A stretch of DNA of 64,000 nucleotides from Synanceia verrucosa (lineage: Eukaryota > Chordata > Actinopteri > Perciformes > Synanceiidae), in NCBI GenBank assembly GCA_029721515.1, contig CM056564.1, forward strand, positions 601,204 to 665,203. Direction: 5' to 3'. How positions within the stretch are numbered: the first letter of the stretch is position 1; every line of letters starts with the position of its first letter. The position numbers and the translations under genes are program-made. The notes under the pieces are model-generated. The model ran no database searches, was not told the DNA's origin, and worked only from the letters and a program-made list of their open reading frames with translations. Shown piece by piece: positions 23,863-36,499 of the stretch.

Positions 23863-25715
23863 ACCGTCAAAGGGGGAAGGTAAAACAGACCTTACTCGAG
23901 CATTACAGGCATATTACTGTGATGAAACATTAACACATCTCAAAACACATATCAGTAACATTAAATCGTAAATTGACCCTATAGCCATCCAATAACATGA
24001 ATCAAGCAAAAAAATGGATACCCTTAAAAAACACAAACTGTCAGTTTAAAACAACACCTGTCAATAATATAAATGGAAATCACTTTTCAGTCTAAATGCA
24101 ACCCGTACCCCTCTTATTTACCCTATTAACTATGCAAATTATGCCATGTAAGATGTAACCTTAGCATCTGAGAGGGGCCCTTTATTATAAATGATTACAC
24201 AATACTCTGAACACTTAAAACAAACATTGTGATTATATAATGGTGAACAAACGAGGTGGTCTTCAGCCCATGTGCTTTTTGCACAGCTGGGGGCCGCCAC
24301 CATGGAGAGGTTACTAGCGCATACGATGCATGGTGGCCCGCACTGTGAGTGGAATCCATCTTCATCGTAGGCTTCTGTAATGCTTTTCACCTGTTGAAGT
24401 TTCTCTTTTTACTTTTATTTATTTCATTCATTTTTTTTATTCTTTATTTATTTTTTACAGTCAGGAAACAGGCAATAAAATGGAAAATCAATCAAATCAA
24501 TCCCAAGAGACAATCACCTAAAATAACAATATCATAACACCAATCCTGGTTGAGCTGTAATTGCATGGTAAATTCATGATTATAATTCTTAACAAACATT
24601 AACAAAGAGGTCACTCTATCGACTCATCAATATCTCATAAATAAAATGTTAGTATAGTTTATAAAGACTAAAGATTGAACACAGATATCAGTCATATTCT
24701 GCTGTAGGTAACATTAGTGCTGCTGGTAGAGGAGGAGTCACTAACTTCAACAGTCACATTATAACCTGCTGCCAGCTTTAGTTTGAGCTTTTGTACGCGT
24801 TTCTATTGTAATTAACGAAGATAATAAATCTATAACGGCTCTGTAGTCTGCACTTTGTCACACCAGCATGCTTACCCATGTCACTGCTTCCGGTTAGTCC
24901 TTCAGAATAAACTCTACACATCAAGATAACTCATTGTCTTTCTATATAAAACTAGTCAAGCTTGCATTGAGGATTTATTCTTATACATACAGCATATCAA
25001 AATAAAGGCCTCATGTTTACAAACAAAGTTACATGACTGCAGAAAACACAGAGGGGATTTTATTTTGAAATTAACGCAGAAAGAATCAACAAAAAAACAC
25101 TTGACTCTCCCGTCAGAGCCAGAGTAGATTAAAACGATGATTTTTCTGTAACCGTTTTGTCATGTTGATGCTTGTTTAATACTTGTTACAATAACTAACA
25201 TTAGCTTCACAATAATATTTTGATGCACTAACTGACAGTGTTGTCTCCAGCACTCAGATCAGCTGACTGCGCTGTGTGTGCATGTGTGTGTGTGCATGTG
25301 TGTATGTGCAGATCTCAGACGGACTTTTGTGATGATGTTCATGGACATGAGGTGGTCAGCCAGAACAAGTTAGACACATGTGAACAAGGGGTTTCCTCCC
25401 TCTGAGTCTTCATGGTGTTTGGACTCATGCCGTTGCAGAGTCCATAAAGGAGCAGAATAGAATGGTTATTTATTCATCCCCCCATTGGAGGAAATTCACT
25501 TAGCACAGCGGTGTAAAACAAGCTATAGTAGGAAAGAAGCATTAAATAACAAGTATGAAATATTACAATCAGTAATGATGATAGTAATAAATATCTATAT
25601 GTATGTATTAAATATAAGGACAAAATATATTTTAATGACAAACAAAATGTTAATTGAACACAATAATTCAACAAATAAAAAGTGTTTTTTCCTATTTGTA
25701 CCATGGATGTGACTT
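23863..25715. other. Retrovirus 3' region, no env recognised
   Basis: Between integrase and the 3' LTR there is mostly AT-rich sequence, including a dispersed repeat (24590-25100). A Cys-rich minus frame (24139-24390) cannot be assigned to any retroviral protein. 25260-25310 is a degenerate TG-rich microsatellite. Confidence 0.5.
24590..25100 (+). repeat. Dispersed repeat R, copy 1
   Basis: Contains ccttcagaataaactctaca, tattcttatacatac and tttgaaattaa blocks that recur in the same order at 44430-44720 (plus) and at 34440-34602 (minus, cut by a gap). In this copy about 300 extra bp lie near 24690-24890. Class unknown; possibly an LTR fragment. Confidence 0.75.
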
Positions 25716-25989
25716 TTAAATTTTAAATCTGCTGTGAAAATGAAATTTCTCACGTTCAGGGCCCAATTCGGTGTCCACCTCTACAGGTAACGTCAGCAGA
25801 GAGTGCCCCTTCTGGTAGGAGCAGGGGTTAGCGATGCTGATTTCAGGTTCCACAGGAAGGTCTGGACCAAGAGAGCCGTCCGGCTTCTCTTTGCTTGGAG
25901 CATCATGCTCTGTTACTTCTCTGAATCTGCACAAAAAGAGGGAGAAGAAGAGAAACAGCCTCCCCATTACCTGCCAGGCCCTGCTGGTG

Positions 25990-26714
25990 CTTCATCGGCA
26001 GGTGCTGGAGCCAATCTGCACCTTGTAGCGTGAATCCATTCTACTCTTCCTTTGACCTTTACAGCTGTACTTGTGGTCAGTAGCACCTGGTCCGGGCCTT
26101 TCCACCTGAGTCAATGACACCTTTTCAAGAGATTTGATTAGCACAGAATCACCTTCCTTAAAGGAATGAATCGGCTCCCCTGAGGATTTGGGGAGCCTGT
26201 CAGACACTTGAAAATGATACTTTCTCAAAACTTCAGTTAGTTGTTTCATATAATCAACCATGAGCTCATCCGTCCAAAGCAGTGAGGCTTTATGTAGTGC
26301 CAAAGGGGGACTTGCCCCGTGGATATTGATCTCTCCTCTAATACCTCATGAGGGCTTAGATCTGTTGTTGCACTTGGTGCACTTCAAATGGAGTACAACA
26401 CAATAGGCAGCGCGTCAGGCCATTTCAGCCCTGCCATCGCCACCAACTTGGTCAACCTTTCTTTGACAGTGGCATTCATTGTTTCAACTTGACCTGAGCT
26501 CTGTGGATGATAAGGAACATGCAGCTGCCCCCTAAACCCTAAGATCTATGACAAGTCTTGAGTGATCTTTGAGGCAAAAGCAGGGCCTCTTGTCTATTCC
26601 TTGTGGCATACCAAATCTGGGAATCACATCTTTTAACAGACACTTGACTGTTCTAGCTTCCTCTTTTCTTTTTACGAAACCCTCCACCCACTTTGAGAAT
26701 TGATCAGTTATCAC
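25990..26714 (-). pseudogene. Retroviral integrase remnant
   Basis: At 26714-26532 (minus) the frame starts with a DQFSKWVE core-like motif, as around the first catalytic Asp block of gamma-like integrases. At 26303-25992 a Leu/Lys-rich C-terminal domain follows (EGDSVLIKSLEKV), typical of the DNA-binding tail. The frame is then lost just after that motif. The zinc-binding N-terminal part is missing, replaced by unrelated sequence at 26720-27340. The catalytic core is incomplete, so this is an inactive relic. Confidence 0.7.
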
Positions 26715-26719
26715 TAACA

Positions 26720-27340
26720 GATACTTTTAGGCAATATGACCTAAAATTTATATCATGGTATAATTTATATCACAGACGGTAAACGGTATATATATCATAG
26801 TATACTTTGGTATGTAAATTACAACACAACAGTTTCTTAATGGTTACCATAGCCCATGGTAAAAGCATTCAAGCAGGAAGTTGTTTTTTAAACTACTAAG
26901 TAACATAAAAGTTAATAATATTCCTTCAAGAAAATGTGTTGTACAAAACTGTAATTGTGGAAAACATAAAACAAGTAACTTCACACTGACATAACAGTTG
27001 TAGCCTCCTGCCTTCAGTATTAGCCTTACACAAAGTCCACGAGCTTAATACTAACACATAATGGACAATGCCATAGACAGGCTAACGGAAATTAGCATCA
27101 CGACCACAATCATTTTAACTTGTTAATCACATGGCTATATTCAACACAAACAGTGTAGCAGCACACAGAGTAGCACACATGACAGCCAACAATACTCACA
27201 GACATACTGTATATTCTCACTAATTCTGTAGAACAATGAAACCTTTGAGAGTTTAGCTGCTGCTTGTCTTCTACAGTTACTCCACACATCTTGCAAATAA
27301 GTTTTTCTGTTCTGTTTTTTTTTTTTTTGTGCATGCAGCC
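26720..27340. other. Probable insertion inside the retroviral pol gene
   Basis: Sequence between the RNase H end and the integrase core shows no retroviral similarity. It is AT-rich, with several near-palindromic tatatcatggtata and ggtatatatatcatagtat words at one end and a short Cys-containing minus frame (KLICKMCGV) at the other. It may be a hAT-like non-autonomous element, but I cannot define its ends. Confidence 0.4.
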
Positions 27341-27399
27341 ATTTTCACCCTGAGACAGGTGCAATGACGTCTTTGACTGTAGGAGGGTACTGTGCAAAG

Positions 27400-27960
27400 G
27401 TTGTGATAGAAACTGACATACCAACGCAGAAGAGGAAAGTGCAGCTTGTTTGGCTGTAGTATCAGCCAGTGCATTCCATTTTGAAACAGGATCATTTCCA
27501 CCAGTGTGAGCAGCACACTTTACAATAACAAGCCTTGATGGAAGCAAAAAACATCTAACAGGTCATTCACCAAAGCGTGATGTTGAAGAGGCCTTCAAGA
27601 GGACGACGTAAAACCATAGCGTTTCCATAATTGGTGAAAATGAAGCCCAACACCGAAAGCATATTGTGAATCAGCATAAACTGTAGCAACTTTACCAGCA
27701 GCAAGTGTACATTCTCTGATCAATGCATAAAGCTCAGCAGCCTGTGCTGATGTGTCCGATGGCAGAGCTGATGCTTCAACAACTGTCCAATCATTTACTA
27801 CAGCGTATCCAGCTAAATGAACGTTATCAGCTGGTCTAGTTGCAGAACCGTCAGTATAGAGAATCATATCGGCATTTTGAATTGGAGTCTGCAACAAGTC
27901 TTGTCTTGGAGATGTGCTCATGTCAGTCATGATTATCATCAGAGTCAACCAATGGAAGAA
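27400..27960 (-). pseudogene. Retroviral RNase H domain remnant
   Basis: Minus-strand 27948-27595 carries the RNase H signature blocks TDGSA (first catalytic Asp), AQAAELYAL (catalytic Glu) and YADSQYAFG (second Asp). The frame shifts near 27595, and the C-terminal block (GGNDPVSKWNALAD) is found at about 27510-27460. In retroviruses this domain degrades the RNA strand of the RNA-DNA hybrid during reverse transcription. The three catalytic blocks survive, but the flanking frames are broken. Confidence 0.82.
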
Positions 27961-28174
27961 GAGTGGCAGAATTTAGAGGAGGTGAACGCTTTAAGGTAAT
28001 ATGATGACTTGAAAGAACGATAGCCTCATATCCAGAGCGCCTTGCTGCGGTCATAAGCTGAGTCGCAGATGTGTTCAAAAAATGTAACACTGCATGCGGA
28101 ACATGCACTACACAGTCATGAGCCAACACAATGGAGGAAGATTTTTCTATAATAGTGGCAACCGCAGCCACTGC

Positions 28175-29293
28175 TCATAGGCAACCTGGCATGCCGAGAA
28201 CCACAGGGGTGAGCCAAGAGGAGTAATATGCAACAGGACGATAGTGGGAGCCATGTCTCTGCACCAGAACAGCGGTGGCGAAGCCGTCTTTTTCATGCAC
28301 ATGTAGGTGGACCGGTTGATGATAATCAGGCAAGCCCAACACCAGAGCCATGGTGAGGGCTTTTTCCAGGTCCTGAGAAGCCTTATGCATTTCATTAGTC
28401 CACTGCACTACAGGAGGAGAAGACTGTAGTATGGCAGCTCGCAAAGGAGAGTCCATAGCTGCATAATAGTTAGCCATTCCCAGAAAACAAAGCATTTCCT
28501 TCTTTGTTGTAGGAGGGGGCATGTTCACCAACAGCCTTACCCTCTCTGGTGACAAAAGGCACTGTCCATTTTCCATTCACATGTCCCAAAAATATGTCAC
28601 CTCAAAACGGCAGAACTGGAGCTCAGCCAGTGATGCTCTGTGTCCACATTCAGCCAGTCTTTGTAGGAGCAAAATGGAGTCTGAGTAGCAGGCCTCAGCT
28701 GATGGAGAGGCTATCAAAAGGTCATCAGCATATTGCAACAGTGTGGAGCCCCTGGCAAGTGGAGGTCATCCAAATCCCTCTTAACGGCCGCTGCATATAC
28801 TGACGGACTCTCAACAAAACCCTGTGGCAGACGCATCCAAGTCTACTGTTTCCCTTTAAATGTGGAAGCAAACAGATGCTGGCTATCTGGATGCAATGGT
28901 ATAAAGGAAAAAGCTGAACATAAATCAGTGACTGTGTAGCATGTCGGGTCTGCAGGTAAAGATGCCAGAATAGAATTAGTATCTGGGCGCTGTGGGTATT
29001 ACAACACTGTTTATTGCTTGCAAATCTTGCACAAATCATCACTCATCTGGTCAATTAGCCTTAGGGATAGGCAAAATAGGAGTGTTACATGGGCTGGTAC
29101 ACTGTACACTGTACGCCTGATCCAACAGAGATTGAATAATGCCAATAATCCCATTAATTGCTCTCTGAGGCAAGTTATACTGTCTTACCATAGGCAGTTT
29201 AGCATTTGGCTTAAGGGTGACTCTGTGAGGGGAGCAGAAATTACAAACCTCACAATTTAGCTGGCACTTCAGACAGTTCAGATGAAGACCCAA
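28175..29293 (-). pseudogene. Retroviral reverse transcriptase remnant
   Basis: Pieces in several frames: an N-terminal part at 29293-29051 (LPQRAINGIIG, TPILPIPK), the catalytic YADD motif at 28732-28721 followed by LLIAS, and a thumb/connection part at 28576-28175 (SPERVRLLVNMPPP, LCFLGMANYY, RPVAYYSS). The order and motifs match gammaretrovirus-like RT, which copies viral RNA into DNA. Frame changes near 29050, 28725 and 28600 make it inactive. Confidence 0.85.
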
Positions 29294-29590
29294 ACTTTAG
29301 GGGAAAGGTGGCAAACATGTTATTGTTTGGGTTTGAGAGGCTGCTACAGCTTCTCTTAAAGCCAGGCAACAAGTCATCATGTCTTCAAGGTGATTTTGCT
29401 CACAGCCTGGAGCGAGGGCATTAGTAACGTGTGGAGATAGCACATCAACTCCAAACAGCTCTTGTTGTGTCCCCGTCAATCGGATCAGAACAGCGCGGCC
29501 TTGCAGGCCCACAAACAAAATTTGTTCACATTCCTCCCCTCTTGTTTACCTAAGCTGTGCTCAGCCATCTGTCTGCACTGATCAGAGGGG

Positions 29591-29881
29591 TTAAACGCGG
29601 TCGTGCAATGGCAATGAAAGAGAGGCCTCATCTAGCACAAAGTGGGGACGTTTTAGCAACACTTTGAACTTATGAGAATGTGAACCTTGATAGCAAGTTA
29701 AAATTCGGCAGAGACCAGCAATACGGGAATCAGCTGCTGACTGCAAAAGCTGAAAAGCAGAAGCTGCTCTTTTATCAGGGAGAGTTAAAAACAAACCATC
29801 CGGCGTGCAGTGAATAGTAGCATATAGCTTACAGAGCAAATCTCTTCCCATCGGTTTTATGGGGCTTTTATCAGAAATCAA
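29591..29881 (-). pseudogene. Retroviral protease C-terminal remnant
   Basis: The minus frame contains GRDLLCKL, the conserved block near the end of retropepsins, followed by the protease-RT linker (CTPDGLFLTLPD). The active-site DTG/DSG motif is not visible upstream. Placement between the nucleocapsid and RT remnants supports the call. Confidence 0.65.
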
Positions 29882-30079
29882 GAACGAATGCGAAACATCC
29901 GGGCCATCAACTGTAACATTAGCTGTGCGTGATATTGGTTCTGTGATACTGTTAACTTGTATAGGGATAATTGGTTCTTCGGCGGGATTAGCAGAAAGTT
30001 GAATAGTTGCAGCTTGAATTGGAAATGTGTGTCAAAGGTGAATCTGATCCTGTTTCTCTGTGGCCACCCTATGCCTGAT

Positions 30080-30830
30080 TATAGTGCACGGATGGGCCTT
30101 CACCCCTCGAAGGAGGTGGGGGTGGCGGTAGCAGTAGCGCACGCAACTGAAGTAATGAAGTTAATAAAACAATGGCTCCATAAGAGGCCAGCCTCAGTTC
30201 CCTCAGTTTTCTGTGTTGATTCTGATGATTCGGCCTACTGTAATGGCGTTCCTGTCTGCACCCTCGGGCTCAATGACCCGGCTTTCCGCCCTTATGACAA
30301 TTACCTTGTCTATGTTCATTGTTATTCTGCTGGCCCGGCTCCTGTTGTTTTTGCTGCCACATTTGTTTTGGGTTTGCAGCGGATTTCTCGGCGTTAAACA
30401 TTGTCTCTATGCAAGGACATCAGATGGTCTATTGTTTCTTTCCAGCTCTGTGCTCGCCAGGAGGTCACAGCTAGCTTGTATGCAGTCACTATGCTGGGCC
30501 TAAGGTTGTTCAAAGGGTCTGGACAGCAAACTGGCTGTTCTCGTCACGACTTATTCCTGCATTAGCGTCCCATGCCCGTGTAAATCTCAAAATAAATTCA
30601 GGCAGTAATTCATTCACCTCTTGAATGCAATGAACAATCTTAGAAGAGTCGTATCATTGAGTAGCGCATTTAGTTATCACCATATGCGCTTCAGTCTGCA
30701 ACCAGTCAGCCAAAGTCTTAGCCTCAGGTCTTTGACCCCCTGCAGCTGTGGGAAAACAAACTCATCCCAATGGAAATTCTTTCACAAAAGTTGCCATAGG
30801 CAGTAGCAAGAATAAGGAGATTTAAAAGGA
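30080..30830 (-). pseudogene. Retroviral gag remnant with degenerate zinc knuckle
   Basis: At 30299-30258 (minus) a nucleocapsid-like knuckle is recognisable: Cys, His and the final Cys keep CCHC spacing, but the second Cys position is Gly and an in-frame TGA lies between His and the last Cys. A Gln/Asn-rich stretch precedes it. Higher coordinates up to about 30830 probably hold capsid remnants in broken frames, and nothing upstream can be assigned. Confidence 0.55.
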
Positions 30831-31429
30831 TATACAGTGCTGAATAGTGTAAAATGCAATATAGTGCAAACCCAGCAACATAAACTATAAATATACAAGA
30901 ACACTATAAGAACACAATATGCTGCTTGGAGGTTACAAGTGACATCTGCTGATAAAGTGACATGTTGTAACGAATAGTGTCACACTAAATGATATGTTGA
31001 TATATGTTATCTGTGGAAAGAGAGAGAGAGAGAGAGAGAGAGTTAGAGAGTCTCAGGTGTAAGTTAGCCCTCTAAAATTCATAATTTTATGTAAAAATTT
31101 TAATTTTCCACCAGCCAATAAATTGGCTATTGGTTTGCCCAGCAGCATTTCTTTTCACCGAGACACATGCATGGGCGTGACATATGTTTATCGTATTCAG
31201 GAAAAGGATAACTCTAATCTATTTAAGAAAGAATACAATTAATTCCTTTACACATACACTGTATATAGCACAATTAAAACTGGACTGTTGTGGGACTCAA
31301 AATGTTAACTTTACTGTTATTAGTTCATGCACATCAGATCATTAGTAATAATAAATATAACACCATGAGCCAAATATATCAGAATGTTTCACTTCAGCAA
31401 GCAACGCACCCTAATCAATCACCTTTTTT
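30831..31429. other. AT-rich, (GA)n microsatellite; no gene seen
   Basis: A (GA)n tract at 31020-31042 and otherwise low-information AT-rich DNA. No 5' LTR matching 23287-23862 is found here. Confidence 0.6.
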
Positions 31430-32460
31430 AAATCCTCATCACCATCTACACACTGTATGAAAAGATACACCACATCTAATGAGGGAACAGATTACAAGCA
31501 ATATTGTTTATTAAGTTTCACAAGGTTTGGTATGAAGTAAATGCTAATCAAATGAGGCCCTTAATAGTTATCCATGTGATATGAGTAGATTCAAATAGAC
31601 AACGGTACAGAATTAATTATAACCTAAACAAAAATATTGAGTTGATTTTTAAAAGATGAACCCCCTAATGTGTAAATAATATTAATAAAAATGAATTTAA
31701 TTCTACGTATCAATGATACATAATTGTGTAATAATCATCTTATTTGAATTTTATCAATGCACTGAATTTAATCTAAATATTCTTCCTTTTGATGAATAAC
31801 CAGCCTGTGGCCCAGACAGTACAGAACTTAAGAAATACTGAAATAAGAATTTTATTAACTATTCGTTTTGTGCTTCACACACATTGTTGCACATCCGTGT
31901 ACACTGCAACCACAGTCTCATTTCAAACCAGAAGAAAGCATCAAAGCATGAACTGTATTAAAATAGAGCTGAAGTCAAGAAACGTTACAGCCACCTCACC
32001 GATGGTGGAACTGTAAAAGAGCAAAAACATGACAGTGAACTCCATAAACTGCCATGTTCAAAACAGGAGCATTAAAACACAAAGTAATATCTGCATTTAC
32101 AAAGGTGAATCAGCTAGCTTAACAAAGTAACTGCAAATACTGTAATATGGGGCAGGGGCATGATGGGAATTGCGGACATAATTTTTAAAAAAAAACCCAC
32201 TTCAATTAAAATCTGCCTATTTATATTAATTTCAATCAACTCAATGTTCTCTCTAATTGGGATTTTATAAATATAATCCTTATGTTTTATTTTTTTTATT
32301 ATTAATTACAATAGGTGCATTTTATTTGAAATTTAATTAAATAGTTATCTCAAAATCAAAAACACAATCATATTGAATGTATTTTACCTAATACATTAAT
32401 TCAAATCCACATGAGCACAGAATCATTTCTTACAGTGAAGTGACCCTGTGACCATGATGC
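31430..32460 (+). repeat. Dispersed repeat R2, copy 1 (copy 2 at 43270-43835)
   Basis: From ccacatctaatgaggg to ttcttacagtgaagtgacc this matches 43270-43835 in the same orientation. Copy 2 lacks about 460 bp (31905-32366 here). Non-coding in both copies. Confidence 0.82.
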
Positions 32461-32689
32461 CCTCCGCCTAGCTGATAATCTTCCTGTGACCACACAGGCA
32501 TGCAAGGTCTCATATCATGTATAAACGTGTTATTTGCTCAGATGTACGGTATGTGTGCAAAAATATGTATTACCACATGACATCAATGACAGGTTGACCT
32601 CTCCTTCTGCTATTTGGAGAATTAAATTACATCAGCTTTCGATCCACCACTACTCATAGCTTTGGATGATTCATTACCCATTGTGTTAG

Positions 32690-33125
32690 TGTTGTGGAAA
32701 TATTCTGTCAGGATGGTCTAATATCCACAGGGTTCTTTAATTACACAAGGAATGAGTAACTTCACTGATTCAGTTGCCCAAAAGAGTTGCTTTTAATATC
32801 TGTCTGCAGAACAGAGATGAGAATTCAGACACACAGCACAGAGCTTTGCGAGTGAATGCCCATCCTGAATGTAAGGAAAAACAATATTTATGCACTACTG
32901 ATACATACATGCTTACGTGAGTTCCTGCTGACAAGCAATACCATCATAGTGATAAACGAACATGCTGTATGTTTTACTGTAGACAGAGTCCACAAGTCTA
33001 TCAGGCCTGATGGCGAGGAAAAGACACACACTGTTCTCTGTGAAAACTAAAACAAGATAACTTCCAGCGACATCATCATGAGTTCAGACATAACAGCTTA
33101 TACAATCAGCTAAATTTCCATCACA
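32690..33125 (-). mobile_element. Long terminal repeat, family 2, copy A (3' LTR)
   Basis: On the minus strand it runs TGTGATGGAAATTTAGC to ATTTCCACAACA, 436 bp, directly preceded (33126-33135) by a purine-rich tract ggaggga that serves as the polypurine primer site. It matches 45990-46425 and 62334-62769 at very high identity and equal length. The low-coordinate flank is ctaacacaatggg. No 5' LTR partner is in the window. Confidence 0.88.
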
Positions 33126-34602
33126 TTCCCTCCTTTTGTTCCTATAGGAACAACTAAGTAAATACAAAGTTTACTGAAAGCATCAAACATCAGATTGAAC
33201 CTTTTGCATGGTCTTAAGATCAAACATCATTAAGATGTCAGTAACAGAGAAAAAGTTACATTTGTTCTTGCGAGAATAGAACTCTCTGGCTATAGCACAG
33301 CTGAGACAGACAGAACAGGGATTGTAGAACTACACAAGTGATATTACATTACTGTATATTACTCAGTACAGATAACAACCATCTTCCTAAAACAGATTGA
33401 AGAAAAGACTCAGAGTGAGAACCTGTTCCCGGGCCTATACAGGCCATCGGGCAGTCGCCTCCCAAGTCATTATAACTTTATGATTCTCAAATGTCCATGC
33501 TGTAAAACAAACAGATCCAATGCATCTCAGTTCTTCTCAGAGGTCACACCTATCAATGGTTATACCGCAAATTCAGGCGAAAACCCTTTTCTAGGGAAAA
33601 ATTCCTGAATGACCCTCTCATGGAGCCCAGAGGAGAAAAACCCCATTCGTGTCAGATTAGGGGAAAACACCTCCGTGGTCTCCATGGGAACGATCCCCAT
33701 TCTGGGCTTGCAGTGAACCTGGTTGTAACACAGAATAAACAGACATTAGAATCATCATAAAGGCATTATAATCACATGAATATTTATGAAAATGTTGAAA
33801 AGTTGACTGTATGCTGGTGCAGATGTCTTTAGATTTCTTTGTTTCTTGTCCGCTGTTCTGGCATCATGGTTTCGTTGGAACAGAGCGTTTACTTTCACCA
33901 TCTGTTCAGTTGGTGACTTGGCACGTCACATGTAGCAGGGAGCGCTTTTACCTCCTCCTGATATTGTGGATCTCCAGGTGGTGGGTCAGTTGGAGATGGT
34001 ACTTTTGCAGTGGGACGTGTAGATTCATGTTGCTCTTTCTGCAACCTTCACTGCTGTGTCCGTGGTGAGGAGGATCTGGAACGGGCCTTGCCAGCATCTG
34101 TGTTTCCAGCAGACACTTGTTGTCTCAGTGATGGCTCCCCTTTATTGACATCACTGCACGTCGTCAGATCCTGGTGGTAGGATGGACAATCCCTCCATTT
34201 CAGCTGGACGCTGGGCCATCTTCTCCTACAGTTGAAATCAATCTGACCCCTTTTGAGGTACACTGGTTAAACTGGCTGTCTGTATCCTGGATGTCTCATT
34301 TCCACCTGCCTCCAGTGTGTCTGCAAAATACAATAATGGCAAAACAACACAACAAGCAACAATAGCAAACATAGATAAAACAATCCATTAAGTGTTATTT
34401 TTACTCAAGACTTTCCTGCTTTAATTTCAAAATTAAAGCCCTTAGGTGTTTTTGCCTGTTGATAGAACTGTGTTTACCAACATGAGACCTTCACTTTGAC
34501 ATGCCGTATGTATAAGAATAAATACCCAAGTGCAAACCCGACTAACCCCGTGTAGAAAGACAATGAGCCAGCCCGATGTATAGAGTTTATTCTGAAGGAC
34601 CA
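33126..34602 (-). mobile_element. LTR element family 2, internal 3' part, copy A
   Basis: Adjoins the LTR and matches 44721-45989 in reverse. It keeps two short sense-strand frames also open in copy B: about 70 codons at 34263-34048, and about 47 codons ending near 33558 that start within the gatcgttcccatggagacc block. Neither resembles a known gag, pol or env domain. The upstream end merges into repeat R and is cut by the gap at 34603. Confidence 0.7.
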
Positions 34603-35102
34603 NNNNNNNNNNNNNNNNNNNNNNNNNNNNNNNNNNNNNNNNNNNNNNNNNNNNNNNNNNNNNNNNNNNNNNNNNNNNNNNNNNNNNNNNNNNNNNNNNN
34701 NNNNNNNNNNNNNNNNNNNNNNNNNNNNNNNNNNNNNNNNNNNNNNNNNNNNNNNNNNNNNNNNNNNNNNNNNNNNNNNNNNNNNNNNNNNNNNNNNNNN
34801 NNNNNNNNNNNNNNNNNNNNNNNNNNNNNNNNNNNNNNNNNNNNNNNNNNNNNNNNNNNNNNNNNNNNNNNNNNNNNNNNNNNNNNNNNNNNNNNNNNNN
34901 NNNNNNNNNNNNNNNNNNNNNNNNNNNNNNNNNNNNNNNNNNNNNNNNNNNNNNNNNNNNNNNNNNNNNNNNNNNNNNNNNNNNNNNNNNNNNNNNNNNN
35001 NNNNNNNNNNNNNNNNNNNNNNNNNNNNNNNNNNNNNNNNNNNNNNNNNNNNNNNNNNNNNNNNNNNNNNNNNNNNNNNNNNNNNNNNNNNNNNNNNNNN
35101 NN
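34603..35102. other. Assembly gap (500 N)
   Basis: 500 N placeholder located where repeat R and the LTR element would continue. Confidence 1.
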
Positions 35103-36499
35103 TGTCACTGATAAGGCAGGACCAAACCATTTCATGTAGATACGGGGGGTTGGTCAATATGGATGGGTATTTTTGGTCAATGGGGATATTTAACTTTTAC
35201 TGCCCTTTTAACTTTTAATTTCATTGTTATATTTAAAATACAGTATATATACTCAATGATGATGGTTTAATAATTTTATATTGGTGTTGATCTATTTTTT
35301 GGGGTCCCTGTCAGTCGTGGCCTCTTAGAATTGTCCTAAATTTTCTCCCCTATACGGCGCCCATGGATAGAGCCAGGCGGCTGAGAGTTAAACAGTGCAT
35401 GCTGCAGCCTTCACTGGGCTGGTGAAGGTGAGGAGAGCCAGGAGAGACCTGAGGAGATCATAACAGCAGATGGAGACAGAGTTACTTCTGCAATAACGTA
35501 CACCAAAACACATAGTCTAATTTGTCCATTTAACACCACTTTAAGATTTGAAAAGAAATGGAAAAAGTAGAAATTATTCTAGTTTTATATTTGTTTCATA
35601 ATTGATATTTGTTCCTTAATTTTGATGTGTTTCTAAAAGGTAACTGAAATAGAATGTGTTTGAGATTTATTAATTCTTTATTTAACTTGATCTAATCTAC
35701 TATTCATAATGTTTGTCATTCACCTTTGATTTGACATCAGATCCAAGAGTCGAGTTAATGAATGAATACTTAATAAATTGATCTTTAGAATGATTGAAAG
35801 GGTTTGATAACGTTCACATAATATTGAATGAAATAATGTCTGACATCCACGGTGTCTGCCTGCGCACTTGTCTCTTTTGTCCGTCTGTTAGTTTTTCTTC
35901 TTTCATATGGTTGCAGTAGCTTCAATAGCTTTGACATTTAGCCTCCTACAGCCTCTTAAAGACAGTAATGTTAGCCATGATCTACAATGTCCCTCACCCT
36001 CAGTCTCCCAGTGTCCTTGAACGCCTCAGCTGTAATTCTGCTGTGTCACTTCGGAGCTGCTTCACGCTCTGAGTCTTAGAGAGGTAAGTGTTGTCTCTCT
36101 CAACAGATAACTTTTTAACAGTAAATAAGTGGTAAAAATGAATTGAAAACACAGGATCAGTGGTTTAAATCAACAAAAATATGTTGTGATAACCGGTGTG
36201 CTTCAAACCTCAAAGCAGCATTTCTATTCCTACTTTGTTAGCTAATGTTAGCAATGCTGCTAACGGTCGCAAATGATAACGTTTGCTAGGTTAGTCAGAG
36301 TCTGAACTTTTTTCCCACGAAATAAGAACTGTTGTCTTGTTCACTCTCTCACTCAGTTAACTAGGATATGGAAGTGAATCTGTACCATAATTCAAATTAA
36401 AATGTGTTAACTGAAATGCTTTTTCATTTATAGCTGCATTTTTTGACTCATCAATAAAATAAATCAGTAATAAATCAATTTGAATTTGCAATCCCACAG
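35103..36499. other. Non-coding; no gene seen
   Basis: Mostly AT-rich. A GC-richer patch at 35340-35470 and gctaatgttagcaatgctgc words near 36240 are typical of fish intergenic DNA. No repeat family is assigned. Confidence 0.45.

Larger units (their letters stand above)
23287..30830 (-). mobile_element. Decayed gammaretrovirus-like endogenous retrovirus
   Basis: Minus-strand remnants occur in proviral order: gag nucleocapsid (about 30300), protease (29881-29591), reverse transcriptase (29293-28175), RNase H (27960-27400), integrase (26714-25990) and a 3' LTR (23862-23287). All reading frames are broken by stops, frame changes and at least one insertion. No env is recognised between integrase and LTR, and no 5' LTR is seen above 30830. 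The provirus is therefore truncated and non-functional. Confidence 0.82.

Noticed and set aside
23866..23882. Polypurine tract next to LTR family 1
   Set aside because: Purine-rich on the strand opposite to the provirus, so it cannot be its plus-strand primer site.
24139..24390. Cys-rich minus frame as possible env
   Set aside because: No signal peptide, furin site, CX6CC or membrane segment recognisable; position alone is not enough.
29957..30503. Plus-strand frames of 146 and 96 codons
   Set aside because: Antisense to the gag nucleocapsid remnant; no domain.
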